Assembly: GCF_000720325.1 (NCBI RefSeq)
Contig: NZ_JOJM01000069.1
Location: forward strand, 1-41,868
Direction: 5' to 3'
Origin: Streptomyces sp. NRRL B-1347
Lineage (GTDB): Bacteria; Actinomycetota; Actinomycetes; Streptomycetales; Streptomycetaceae
Length of the DNA: 41,868 bases
The translations under genes were made by a program, and so were the position numbers. Within the stretch, counting starts at the first letter, position 1, and every line of letters starts with the position of its first letter. Positions 25,001-32,862 of this stretch are shown here, piece by piece. The notes beneath the pieces are model-generated. The model saw only the letters and a list, made by a program, of their open reading frames with translations. It made no database searches and was not told the origin of the DNA.

Positions 25001-25780
25001 ATGTTGGACATCACGGGGCTCAGTCATCGCTACGACGACGGGCAGCAGGCGGTCGACGGCGTCGAACTCTTCGTGGACCGGGGCGAACTGGTGAGCATCG
25101 TCGGCCCCTCGGGGTGCGGCAAGTCCACGCTGCTGCGGTGCGTCGCGGGCCTCCAACGGCCGAGCGCGGGCCGGATCACGGTCGGCGGCCGGGCCGTCGA
25201 GGGCGCCGTACCGGACGACCTGGCGGTCGTCTTCCAGGACTACACGCGCTCGCTCTTCCCCTGGCTGACCGTCCGCGACAACGTGGCGCTTCCGCTGCGC
25301 CGCCGCGGCCTCGACCGCACGGCCCGCCGCGCCCGCGCGCGGGACGCGCTCGCCCAGGTCGGCCTCGCGGACACGGCGGCCAAGTACCCCTGGCAGCTGT
25401 CCGGCGGCATGCAGCAGCGCGTCGCCATCGCCCGGGCCCTGGCGTACCGGCCCGCGCTGCTGCTCATGGACGAGCCGTTCGGCTCGGTGGACGCGCAGAC
25501 CAGGGAGGACCTGGAGGACCTGCTCCTCGCCGTGCGGGGCGGCCGGACGGAGGGCGGCGGGGCGGCACCCGGGCGCATGACCATCCTCCTGGTCACCCAC
25601 GACATCGACGAGAGCGTGTACGTCGGCGACCGCGTCGTCGTCCTCACCGGCGCCCCGGGCCGCGTCCACAGCGAGCTGCGGGTCGAACTGCCCGCGCCGC
25701 GGGACCAGATCGGCACCCGCGGCCTGCCCGAGTTCGTGAAGCTGCGGGCCGAGGTCGGACGGGCGGTGCGGCGGCCATGA
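25001..25780 (+). CDS. ABC transporter ATPase (NitT/TauT family)
   Basis: A 259-aa cytoplasmic ATPase. Walker A GPSGCGKST is near residues 34-42, the Q-loop in VVFQDYTRSLFPWLTVRDN, the signature LSGGMQQR and Walker B LLLMDEPFGSVD, then the H-loop LLVTHDIDES. The complete set indicates an active pump. I chose the ATG at 25001, which begins the conserved strand MLDITGLSHRY. An in-frame ATG at 24875 would add 42 unconserved residues but sits 3 nt after permease 2, so a longer form cannot be excluded. Its stop overlaps the monooxygenase start (ATGA). Confidence 0.9.
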   Translation: MLDITGLSHRYDDGQQAVDGVELFVDRGELVSIVGPSGCGKSTLLRCVAGLQRPSAGRITVGGRAVEGAVPDDLAVVFQDYTRSLFPWLTVRDNVALPLRRRGLDRTARRARARDALAQVGLADTAAKYPWQLSGGMQQRVAIARALAYRPALLLMDEPFGSVDAQTREDLEDLLLAVRGGRTEGGGAAPGRMTILLVTHDIDESVYVGDRVVVLTGAPGRVHSELRVELPAPRDQIGTRGLPEFVKLRAEVGRAVRRP

Positions 25781-27051
25781 CCGTGGACGTACTGATCGCG
25801 GGCGCGGGCATCGGCGGCCTCACCGCCGCGCTGAGCCTGCACGCGGCGGGCATCGACGTGCGCGTCGTCGAGCCGGTCGACGTGCTGCGGCCCGTCGGCG
25901 TCGGCATCAACCTCCTCCCGCACGCCGTACGGGAGCTGACCGAGCTGGGCCTCGGCGACATGCTCGCCGCGACCGGCGTGCAGACGGCCGAGATGGTCCA
26001 CTACGACCGGCACGGCAACCGCATCTGGGGCGAGCCGCGCGGGCTCGCGGTCGGCTACCACTGGCCGCAGTACTCCATCCACCGCGGCTCCCTCCAGATG
26101 CTGCTGCTCGACGCGGTGCGGCAGCGGCTCGGCGACCGGGCCGTGGTCACCGGCACGGCGTTCGTCCGCTTCATGGAGGACGGGAACGCGCTGCGGGTCG
26201 TGCTGCGGGACGTGGCGCGCGGGCGCGAGCACGCGGTGCGGGTGCGGGCCCTCGTCGGCGCCGACGGCCTCTACTCGGCGGTCCGCTCCCGGCTGCACCC
26301 CGGCGAGGGCCCGCCGCGCTGGAACGGCATACGCATGTGGCGCGGCGTCACGGAGTGGCACCCGGTCCTCGGCGGCCGCACGGTCGCCGTCGCGGGCAGC
26401 AACGCCCAGGCGAAGCTGGTGGTCTACCCCATCGCGCGGGAGGCCGAGCTGCGCGGCCGGGCCCTGCTCAACTGGGTGGCGGAGGTCCGCTTCCCGCCGG
26501 AGCCCGGCGGCGGACCGGGATCGGCCGACTGGAACCGGGGCGGCCGCCTCTCCGACGTCCTGCCGCACTACGCGGGCTGGCGCATCGGCGACCTGGACGT
26601 GCCCGCCCTGTTCGCCGCGACCCGCCGCATCCTGGAGTACCCGATGGTCGACCGGGAGCCGCTGCCGTGGTGGGGCAAGGGGCCCGTCACGCTCCTCGGC
26701 GACGCCGCGCACCCCATGTACCCCGTCGGCTCCAACGGCGGCTCCCAGGCCATCCTGGACGCCCGCGTCCTGGCCCGCTGTCTGGCCCTGACGGGCCCCG
26801 ACCGGGTCGCGGGCCTGAGGGCGTACGAGGAGATCCGCCGCGAGGCCACCGCCGCCCTGGTCCTCGCCAACCGCGAGATGCCCGCCGACCGCTTCCTCGC
26901 GGCGGTCGCCGAGCGCGCCCCCGACGGCTTCGAGCGGGTGGAGGACGTCCTGACCCCGGCGGAGCTCGGCGAACTGGAGGCCGCGTACCGCTGGACGACG
27001 GGCACGGACGTGGCGGAGCTCAACGGGAGGGGGTCGTGGGGTGTGGGCTAG
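25777..27051 (+). CDS. PhzS-like FAD-dependent aromatic monooxygenase
   Basis: A 424-aa class A flavoprotein hydroxylase. FAD/NAD(P)H motifs are GAGIGG at 9-14, GADG at 161-164 and GDAAHPMYP at 308-316. From memory, several segments closely match Pseudomonas PhzS: PQYSIHRG, MWRGVTE, LNWV, DWNRGGRLSDVLP, and YPMVDREPLPWWG followed by SQAILD. PhzS hydroxylates a phenazine with loss of carboxylate, and relatives hydroxylate salicylate or 3-hydroxybenzoate. No phenazine genes are nearby. Translational overlap with the ABC ATPase argues that the imported compound, or a product of it, is hydroxylated here. The stop TAG shares a CTAG with the convergent DUF397 gene. Confidence 0.87.
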   Translation: MTVDVLIAGAGIGGLTAALSLHAAGIDVRVVEPVDVLRPVGVGINLLPHAVRELTELGLGDMLAATGVQTAEMVHYDRHGNRIWGEPRGLAVGYHWPQYSIHRGSLQMLLLDAVRQRLGDRAVVTGTAFVRFMEDGNALRVVLRDVARGREHAVRVRALVGADGLYSAVRSRLHPGEGPPRWNGIRMWRGVTEWHPVLGGRTVAVAGSNAQAKLVVYPIAREAELRGRALLNWVAEVRFPPEPGGGPGSADWNRGGRLSDVLPHYAGWRIGDLDVPALFAATRRILEYPMVDREPLPWWGKGPVTLLGDAAHPMYPVGSNGGSQAILDARVLARCLALTGPDRVAGLRAYEEIRREATAALVLANREMPADRFLAAVAERAPDGFERVEDVLTPAELGELEAAYRWTTGTDVAELNGRGSWGVG

Positions 27052-27251
27052 GTCCTGCCCGGCGGGTCGACGCGGCCCTTGAGGTCGCGGATCAAGGCGG
27101 CCAACGCGGCCCGGCTCGTGGTGAGTTCGACGCCGGGCTCGTCGCTCTCCCGGATCCTGATCGCGCCGGGGGCGGCGGCCACCTCCACACAGGCGTCGCC
27201 GTCGCTGCCGTCGGAGAAGCCGGACTTCTGCCAGCTCGTCGCCTCGGTCAT
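27048..27251 (-). CDS. DUF397 protein, partner of the XRE regulator
   Basis: A 67-aa protein of the DUF397 family, recognisable by WQKSGFSDGSDGDACVEVA, the IRIRESDEPG strand and a final helix (SRAALAALIRDLKG). These small proteins are encoded next to WhiJ-like XRE regulators throughout Streptomyces and in studied pairs such as Scr1/Scr2 modulate development and antibiotic production. It starts 9 nt after the XRE stop, so the two genes form an operon. Its stop codon overlaps that of the monooxygenase on the other strand. Confidence 0.9.
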   Translation of the reverse strand: MTEATSWQKSGFSDGSDGDACVEVAAAPGAIRIRESDEPGVELTTSRAALAALIRDLKGRVDPPGRT

Positions 27252-27260
27252 GTCGCTGCC

Positions 27261-28115
27261 TCACACTTCCTTCGCCACGCGGTGGATGAACTCCCGCGAC
27301 TGCGTCGGGGCGAGCGACGCCGTCTCCACCATCCGGAGCAGGGTCCGCAGCCGCCGCAGCTGGGCGTCGGCGTCGATCTGCCGCTTGTTCACGGGTGCGT
27401 CGCGGATCGCGGTGTCCAGCTTGGGCACCGGACCGCCGCAGTACATCATCGAGGCCCCGGCACCGGCGAAGCCGTCCTGGTCGACCGGGATCACCCGCAC
27501 GCTGACGCCGTGCAGCTCGGACAGGTCGAGCAGTTGCAGGAGCTGGGCGCGGGCGACCCGGCGGTCGGCCACCCGGACGCGCAGCGCGAACTCGTGGACC
27601 ACGGCCTCGTACGGAGTGGGGGCGTCGCCCTCGACGGCCCCGCGCCGCCGCATCCGGTGCTCCACCCGCGGTTCGAGGGCGCTCACCGGCAGTTCGGGGT
27701 TCATGTACGAGAAGACCGCGCGGGCGTAGTCCGGGGTCTGGAACAGGCCCGGCACGTGGGTGATGACGACCTCGCGCAGGAACCTGGCGTGGTGCTCCAG
27801 CTCGGCGAGGTCAAGGAACGTCTGCGGCAGCACGCCCTGGTACTCCTCCCACCAGCCCTGGGTCCGGTCCGTGGCCATGGCGACGAGGGCTTCGACCAAA
27901 CCGCCGTCCGTGCAGGCGTAGTTGGCCGCGAGGCGGCGGACCCGCTCCTCGCTCACACCCGCGACCCCGGCCTCGATCTGGCTCATCTGGACGGAGCTCA
28001 CCCCCAGCAGGGCCGCGGCCTCGGTGGCCTTGAGCCCGGCCGCGTCCCGCATCCTGCGCAGCTCGACCCCCAGGCGCACCTGCCGCGCGGTGGGGTTACG
28101 CCTCGTCGCCATCAT
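27261..28115 (-). CDS. WhiJ/Scr1-like XRE regulator with DUF5753 domain
   Basis: A 284-aa protein. The N-terminal helix-turn-helix (residues 14-70) reads LGVELRRMRDAAGLKATEAA then LLGVSSVQMSQIEAG. The rest is a DUF5753 domain with the diagnostic EHHARFLREVVITHVPGLFQ, TPDYARAV, EHRMRRRG, VIPVDQDGFAGAG and a C-terminal RVAKEV. The ATG at 28115 follows AAGGAG, and a second ATG is adjacent. It is divergent from a GHKL ATPase gene and upstream of DUF397, completing the three-gene WhiJ-type arrangement. The effector and target promoters are unknown. Confidence 0.9.
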   Translation of the reverse strand: MMATRRNPTARQVRLGVELRRMRDAAGLKATEAAALLGVSSVQMSQIEAGVAGVSEERVRRLAANYACTDGGLVEALVAMATDRTQGWWEEYQGVLPQTFLDLAELEHHARFLREVVITHVPGLFQTPDYARAVFSYMNPELPVSALEPRVEHRMRRRGAVEGDAPTPYEAVVHEFALRVRVADRRVARAQLLQLLDLSELHGVSVRVIPVDQDGFAGAGASMMYCGGPVPKLDTAIRDAPVNKRQIDADAQLRRLRTLLRMVETASLAPTQSREFIHRVAKEV

Positions 28116-28304
28116 CGGCTCCTTGGTCCAACTCGCCCTGCGGGGTTCCTCGTTCGGGTGTCAGATTACGCGAACGGCTTGCGAGGTCATAATTTTCAGG
28201 CCTACCGTCAGTGATGTGTCGCTCACGCTGCGAGACGATGGGAGTTCCGGAGGCGGGTCGTCCCCTCACGCCACGACGGGGTGATCCGCAACCGCCCGGA
28301 GTCC

Positions 28305-28319
28305 GTTGCGTGATGCAAC
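28305..28319. promoter_or_regulatory. Inverted repeat in the XRE/ATPase divergent region
   Basis: GTTGC-GTGAT-GCAAC is a perfect 5-bp-arm repeat 28 nt before the ATPase start codon. It is a candidate site for the XRE regulator. No further copy is visible in the 231-nt interval, so support is limited. Confidence 0.35.
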
Positions 28320-28346
28320 TCCTCAGACCCTAAAGGGAGTTCGCGT

Positions 28347-28784
28347 ATGTCCGAGGACGGCAGCAAACCTGAACCCTTTCCCGGGGCCGAGCCCTGGGAG
28401 TACACCCTCCATATTCCGCGCGAGCTCTGCGCGGTCACTGTGTGTCGCCATACGCTCCGCGTGATCCTCTCCGTGCACGGCCTCGGCGGCGTCGTCGACG
28501 TGGCGGAACTCCTGGCGACCGAGCTGGTCTCCAACGCCGTGCGCCACACCAAGGGCCCCGTCTCCTTCCGCCTCCTGTGGGCCGACGGGGTCCTGCGCAT
28601 CGGCGCCTGGGACGCCGACCCCACGCCGCCCGCCCCGACCCCGCGCCCGGCCCCCCTCGAACTCGAGGACGGCCGGGGCCTCGACCTGATCCGCTGCTGC
28701 TCCGACACCTGGGGCTGGCACCCGCTGCCGAAGGAGGGCGACGCCGGCAAATACGTGTGGTGCGAACTCGGCGCGGCCGCCTAG
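28347..28784 (+). CDS. GHKL (RsbW-like) ATP-binding protein
   Basis: A 145-aa anti-sigma-factor-like ATPase domain without a kinase partner domain. The N-box ELVSNAVRH has N63, the G1 box includes RIGAWDADPTPP and the G2 box EDGRGLDLI. Proteins of this class accompany XRE/DUF397 pairs (AbaA/WhiJ-type clusters) and may bind or phosphorylate a regulatory partner. The ATG at 28347 follows AGGGAG. It is divergent from the XRE gene, and its TAG overlaps the convergent MFS gene stop through CTAG. Confidence 0.87.
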   Translation: MSEDGSKPEPFPGAEPWEYTLHIPRELCAVTVCRHTLRVILSVHGLGGVVDVAELLATELVSNAVRHTKGPVSFRLLWADGVLRIGAWDADPTPPAPTPRPAPLELEDGRGLDLIRCCSDTWGWHPLPKEGDAGKYVWCELGAAA

Positions 28785-29989
28785 GTCCTGCTCCGCCCCG
28801 CCGTCGCCACCACCCCCAGGGCCAGCACCGCGAGGCCGCCGCCGAGCCACAGGACGTCCGTCGCGCCCAGGCCGTCGGCGACCCGGCCGCCGAGCAGGGC
28901 GCCCAGGGCGATCGCCACGTTGAAGATCCCGGCGAAGAGCGCGGACGCGGCCTCGCGGGCCTGGGGGGCGGCGGCCATCACCCAGTTCTGGGAGGAGACG
29001 GAGACACCGCCGTACGCGAGGCCCCAGGCGACGAGCAGGGCGACGGTCACCGGCAGGGACGAGCCCGCCGGGACCAGGAGCAGCACCACGGCCGCAAGGG
29101 CGGCGGAGATCAGCAGCAGCGCGCGGCGCGGGTCGCGGGCCGCGAACGTGCCGCCCAGGAAGTTGCCCGCGATGCCCGCGACGCCGTAGCACAGGAGCAG
29201 ACCGCTGATCAGGCCCGCGCCCACGTCCGGCACCCGCTCCAGGACCGGACGGACGTACGTGTACGCGGCGAAGTGGCCGACGACCAGGAGCGCCACCGCG
29301 ATCAGGCCGACGCGCAGCCGGGGCAGGCGCAGCAGGCCGGGGAAGACGCCGAGGCGCACCGGCTCGCTCGGCGGCAGCGCCGGGAGCACCACGGCCAGCA
29401 GCGCGGCCACGCCCAGGCCGAGCGCGGCCACCGCGCCGAACGCCCAGCGCCAGCTGGCGAGCTCCCCGAGGAAGGTGCCCGCGGGCACGCCGAGGACCGA
29501 CGCCACGGCTATGCCGCTGAAGATCACGGCGGTGGCCCGGCCGACGGACTCGGCCCGCACCAGGCGCACCGCGAGCGAGGCGGCGACGGCCCACACCCCG
29601 CCGATGCAGAGGCCGACCACGATCCGCGCGGCGAGCAGCACCTCGAAGGACGGCGCCAGGGCCGACAGCAGGTTCGCGGCGCCCAGGAGGAGCATCAGGC
29701 CGCACAGCACGGCCCGGCGGTCCGCGCCGCGCACCGCGACCGGGAGCAGCAGCGCGGCGAGCGCCGCGACGACGCCGGGCAGGGTGACGGTCAGGCCCGC
29801 CGTGCCGTCGGAGACGCCGAGGCCCGCGCCGAGCGAGGTGAGCAGGCCAACGGGCAGCATCTCCGTCGTCACGACGGAGAAGGTGGCGGCCGCGACGGCG
29901 ACGACGGACAGCGGCAGGGCCCGCCGCCGCGCGTCCAGGTGGGGGGTCTGGGTCGGGGTTTCAGTGGGCGTTTCCACGGGCGTTTCCAT
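28781..29989 (-). CDS. MFS exporter (DHA1/AraJ-like)
   Basis: A 402-aa major facilitator with about twelve hydrophobic segments. An N-terminal ETP-repeat tail (METPVETPTETP) precedes the first helix, which reads VVAVAAATFSVVTTEMLPVG, a signature of the AraJ/drug-efflux group. RGADRRAVLCGLMLLLGAAN carries the loop 2-3 motif. I chose the ATG at 29989; a GTG two codons upstream is also possible, and neither has a strong ribosome site. It is divergent from a LysR gene, the usual layout for an inducible exporter. The substrate is unknown. Confidence 0.87.
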   Translation of the reverse strand: METPVETPTETPTQTPHLDARRRALPLSVVAVAAATFSVVTTEMLPVGLLTSLGAGLGVSDGTAGLTVTLPGVVAALAALLLPVAVRGADRRAVLCGLMLLLGAANLLSALAPSFEVLLAARIVVGLCIGGVWAVAASLAVRLVRAESVGRATAVIFSGIAVASVLGVPAGTFLGELASWRWAFGAVAALGLGVAALLAVVLPALPPSEPVRLGVFPGLLRLPRLRVGLIAVALLVVGHFAAYTYVRPVLERVPDVGAGLISGLLLCYGVAGIAGNFLGGTFAARDPRRALLLISAALAAVVLLLVPAGSSLPVTVALLVAWGLAYGGVSVSSQNWVMAAAPQAREAASALFAGIFNVAIALGALLGGRVADGLGATDVLWLGGGLAVLALGVVATAGRSRT

Positions 29990-30036
29990 GGGCACCAGCC
30001 AACGCCCGGCCGACGGCCGGGAACAACGCCGAAGAT

Positions 30037-30052
30037 CTCATCCTTGAATGAG
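30037..30052. promoter_or_regulatory. Candidate LysR binding site between MFS and LysR genes
   Basis: CTCAT-CCTTGA-ATGAG is an inverted repeat with 5-bp arms in the centre of the 113-nt divergent interval, where a LysR regulator would control both genes. A second GC-rich repeat, CCCGGCC-GAC-GGCCGGG (30005-30021), lies next to it. Confidence 0.5.
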
Positions 30053-30102
30053 CGGGACTGATCGATCCCGGGACGAACGAGCGTGGGCGGGAGCTGGCGG
30101 CG

Positions 30103-30987
30103 GTGGGCGGAGTGGAGATACGGGAACTCGAGTGCTTCCTCGTACTGGCCGACGAGCTGCACTTCGGGCGGGCGGGGGAACGGCTGTACGTCTCGCAGAG
30201 CCGGGTCAGCCAGCTGCTCGCCGCGCTGGAGCAGCGGATCGGGGCCCGGCTCGTGGAGCGTACTAGCCGCCGGGTGCGGCTGACCCCGCTCGGCGAGCGT
30301 TTCCGTGCGGAACTGCGTCCCGCCTACGGGGAGTTGGCCGCCGTCGTCGACCGGGCGAAGGAGGCCGCGCGGGGGGTGGAGGGGCGCCTTCGCATCGGCT
30401 TCCAGGGCACGGCGGACGCCCGGCTCATGGAGGCCATCACCACCTTCCAGAAGCGGCACCCGGCCTGTGTCACGGAGATCGCGGAGGTGCCCTTCGCGGA
30501 CCCGTTCGGCGCGGTGCGCCAGGGCGAGGTGGACACGGCGATCGTGCTCCTGCCGGTGGCCGAGCCGGACCTCGTCCTCGGCCCGCTCTTCTCCCGGCAG
30601 CAGCAGACGGTCGCCGTGTCGGTACGGCATCCCTTCGCGGGGCGGGACCGGCTCGCCGCCGCCGAGCTGCGCGGCACGCCCCTCATCGCGGCCGGGCCGC
30701 CCGCCCCCGCCTACTGGCGCGAGGCCCACGCTCCCTCGGACCTGCCCGCGCCCGCCGTCCGGACCCTCCAGGAGGGCCTCACTCTGGTCGCCGCCGACCG
30801 GGGCGCGATGCTGCTGTGCCGGCCCACGGCCGCGTATCACGGCCGCGAGGACGTCGTCTTCGTGCCGGTGGACGGGGTGCCCGACTCGGTGCTCGGCATG
30901 GTCTGGCACCGGGACGGCGAGACGGAGCGGGTGCGGGCGTTCGCGCGGGCGGTGACCGAGGCCACCGCCCTGGTGCCCGCGGCGTGA
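30103..30987 (+). CDS. LysR-family transcriptional regulator
   Basis: A 294-aa LysR protein. The winged helix (about residues 5-64) reads IRELECFLVLADELHFGRAG then RLYVSQSRVSQLLAALEQRI. The effector domain starts GRLRIGFQGTADARLMEAIT. The GTG at 30103 has GGGAG about 9 nt upstream; a GTG three codons on is an alternative. It is divergent from the MFS exporter and is its probable regulator. It ends 19 nt before the convergent DUF1203 gene. Confidence 0.87.
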   Translation: MGGVEIRELECFLVLADELHFGRAGERLYVSQSRVSQLLAALEQRIGARLVERTSRRVRLTPLGERFRAELRPAYGELAAVVDRAKEAARGVEGRLRIGFQGTADARLMEAITTFQKRHPACVTEIAEVPFADPFGAVRQGEVDTAIVLLPVAEPDLVLGPLFSRQQQTVAVSVRHPFAGRDRLAAAELRGTPLIAAGPPAPAYWREAHAPSDLPAPAVRTLQEGLTLVAADRGAMLLCRPTAAYHGREDVVFVPVDGVPDSVLGMVWHRDGETERVRAFARAVTEATALVPAA

Positions 30988-31012
30988 CCCCCGCGCCGCC
31001 TCGCGGTCACGC
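30982..31012. terminator. Compact bidirectional terminator overlapping two stop codons
   Basis: A perfect 8-bp stem, GCGTGACC with GGTCACGC (30982-30989 and 31005-31012). The left arm contains the LysR stop and the right arm the DUF1203 stop. Confidence 0.55.
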
Positions 31013-31522
31013 GGCTTCGGGGCGGTGCACCACGAACTGGAAGCAGCCGTACTCCACGGCACGGACGTGCACCTGGGTGACCTCCGGGTCGGCGAACGCC
31101 TCCTCGAAGGCCGCGTCGAAGCCCGCCGTCGAGTCCTCGGGAACCTCCAGGAGGCGGCCGCCGACGATGTGACCGCGGGCGTCGTAGCGGCGGAAGGCGC
31201 GCAGCGCTCCCGCGCGCGCGAACGGGTAGCGGCCGTCGGCCCCTCCCGCCGGGCCTTCGCACGGCTCCGCGTGGATGAACACGGGGCCCTGCTCGTCGTA
31301 CGCGCCCGGCCGGGCACCGGTCCGGGCCGCCCAGCGGCGGAGGGGCGCGTAGGCGACGAGGGCGACGCGTTCGCCCGGGCGGATCGGGCGCAGGCAGCAG
31401 CGCAGGGGGCTGCCGCCCTCCTCGTCGACGTACGGCACGCAGGCGCGGCCCGCGTCGTCCCGCTCGCGCAGCTGCGCCAACGCCTCGGGCTGGATGGGCA
31501 GCGGTGTGTACAGGGTGCTCAT
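31007..31522 (-). CDS. DUF1203 family protein
   Basis: A 171-aa soluble protein of unknown function. The family pattern is visible in PLRCCLRPIRPGERVALVAY, YDEQGPVFIHAEPCEG and the C-terminal VEYGCFQFVVHRPEA. Several cysteines and histidines (CC near 52-53, H and C in FIHAEPC) could bind metal, but no function is established. The ATG at 31522 starts the conserved part (MSTLYTPLPIQ); an in-frame ATG at 31597 gives a less typical Arg/Gly-rich extension. It lies 173 nt downstream of asd on the same strand, with a dispersed repeat between. Confidence 0.78.
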   Translation of the reverse strand: MSTLYTPLPIQPEALAQLRERDDAGRACVPYVDEEGGSPLRCCLRPIRPGERVALVAYAPLRRWAARTGARPGAYDEQGPVFIHAEPCEGPAGGADGRYPFARAGALRAFRRYDARGHIVGGRLLEVPEDSTAGFDAAFEEAFADPEVTQVHVRAVEYGCFQFVVHRPEAA

Positions 31523-31603
31523 GCACCCCACCCTGCCTCCCTGGGCACCCCCTGCGCTGGCGCCTTTCGGACACCGACTTCCCACCCGCCCGCGCACCCC
31601 GTC

Positions 31604-31647
31604 CAGCCCGTCCGGCGTTTGAGGACAAGCGTGACAGCGCGGTGCTC
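31604..31647 (+). repeat. Dispersed intergenic repeat, copy D
   Basis: This begins CAGCCCGTCCGGCGTTTGAG then GACAAGCGTGACAGCGCGGTG. It is almost identical to copy A (176-222), differing at a few positions. It lies between asd and the DUF1203 gene. Confidence 0.78.
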
Positions 31648-31695
31648 GGACCGGCGGGACGCCGACGGGCGGGTGGGGCCGGTTCAGCTGTCCGG

Positions 31696-32712
<1,017 letters not shown>

Positions 32713-32763
32713 CTAAAGTTCTGGCACGTGCCTCGGCTGGCTTTCAGCCTTCCCATCATGCGG

Positions 32764-32800
32764 GGGACCCCAGGGCGCCTGTCCAATTCATTGGGGTCCC
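32764..32800. terminator. Inverted repeat between TerD gene and asd
   Basis: GGGACCCCA (32764-32772) pairs with TGGGGTCCC (32792-32800) around a 19-nt loop. It lies upstream of asd and past the TerD-gene hairpin, and may complete termination of the TerD transcript. Confidence 0.45.
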
Positions 32801-32813
32801 AACCGTGCGGCGG

Positions 32814-32856
32814 GGCGGCGCCGACCAGCAGGTGAGACGGCCGGGCCGGCGCCGCC
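32814..32856 (-). terminator. Terminator of the TerD-domain gene
   Basis: GGCGGCGCCG and CGGCGCCGCC (32814-32823 and 32847-32856) form a perfect 10-bp stem 7 nt after the TerD stop. Confidence 0.6.
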
Positions 32857-32862
32857 CGGTCC

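Noticed and set aside
25777..27051. Part of a phenazine biosynthesis cluster.
   Set aside because: Only a PhzS-like monooxygenase is present. None of phzA-G or other core phenazine genes occur in the window.
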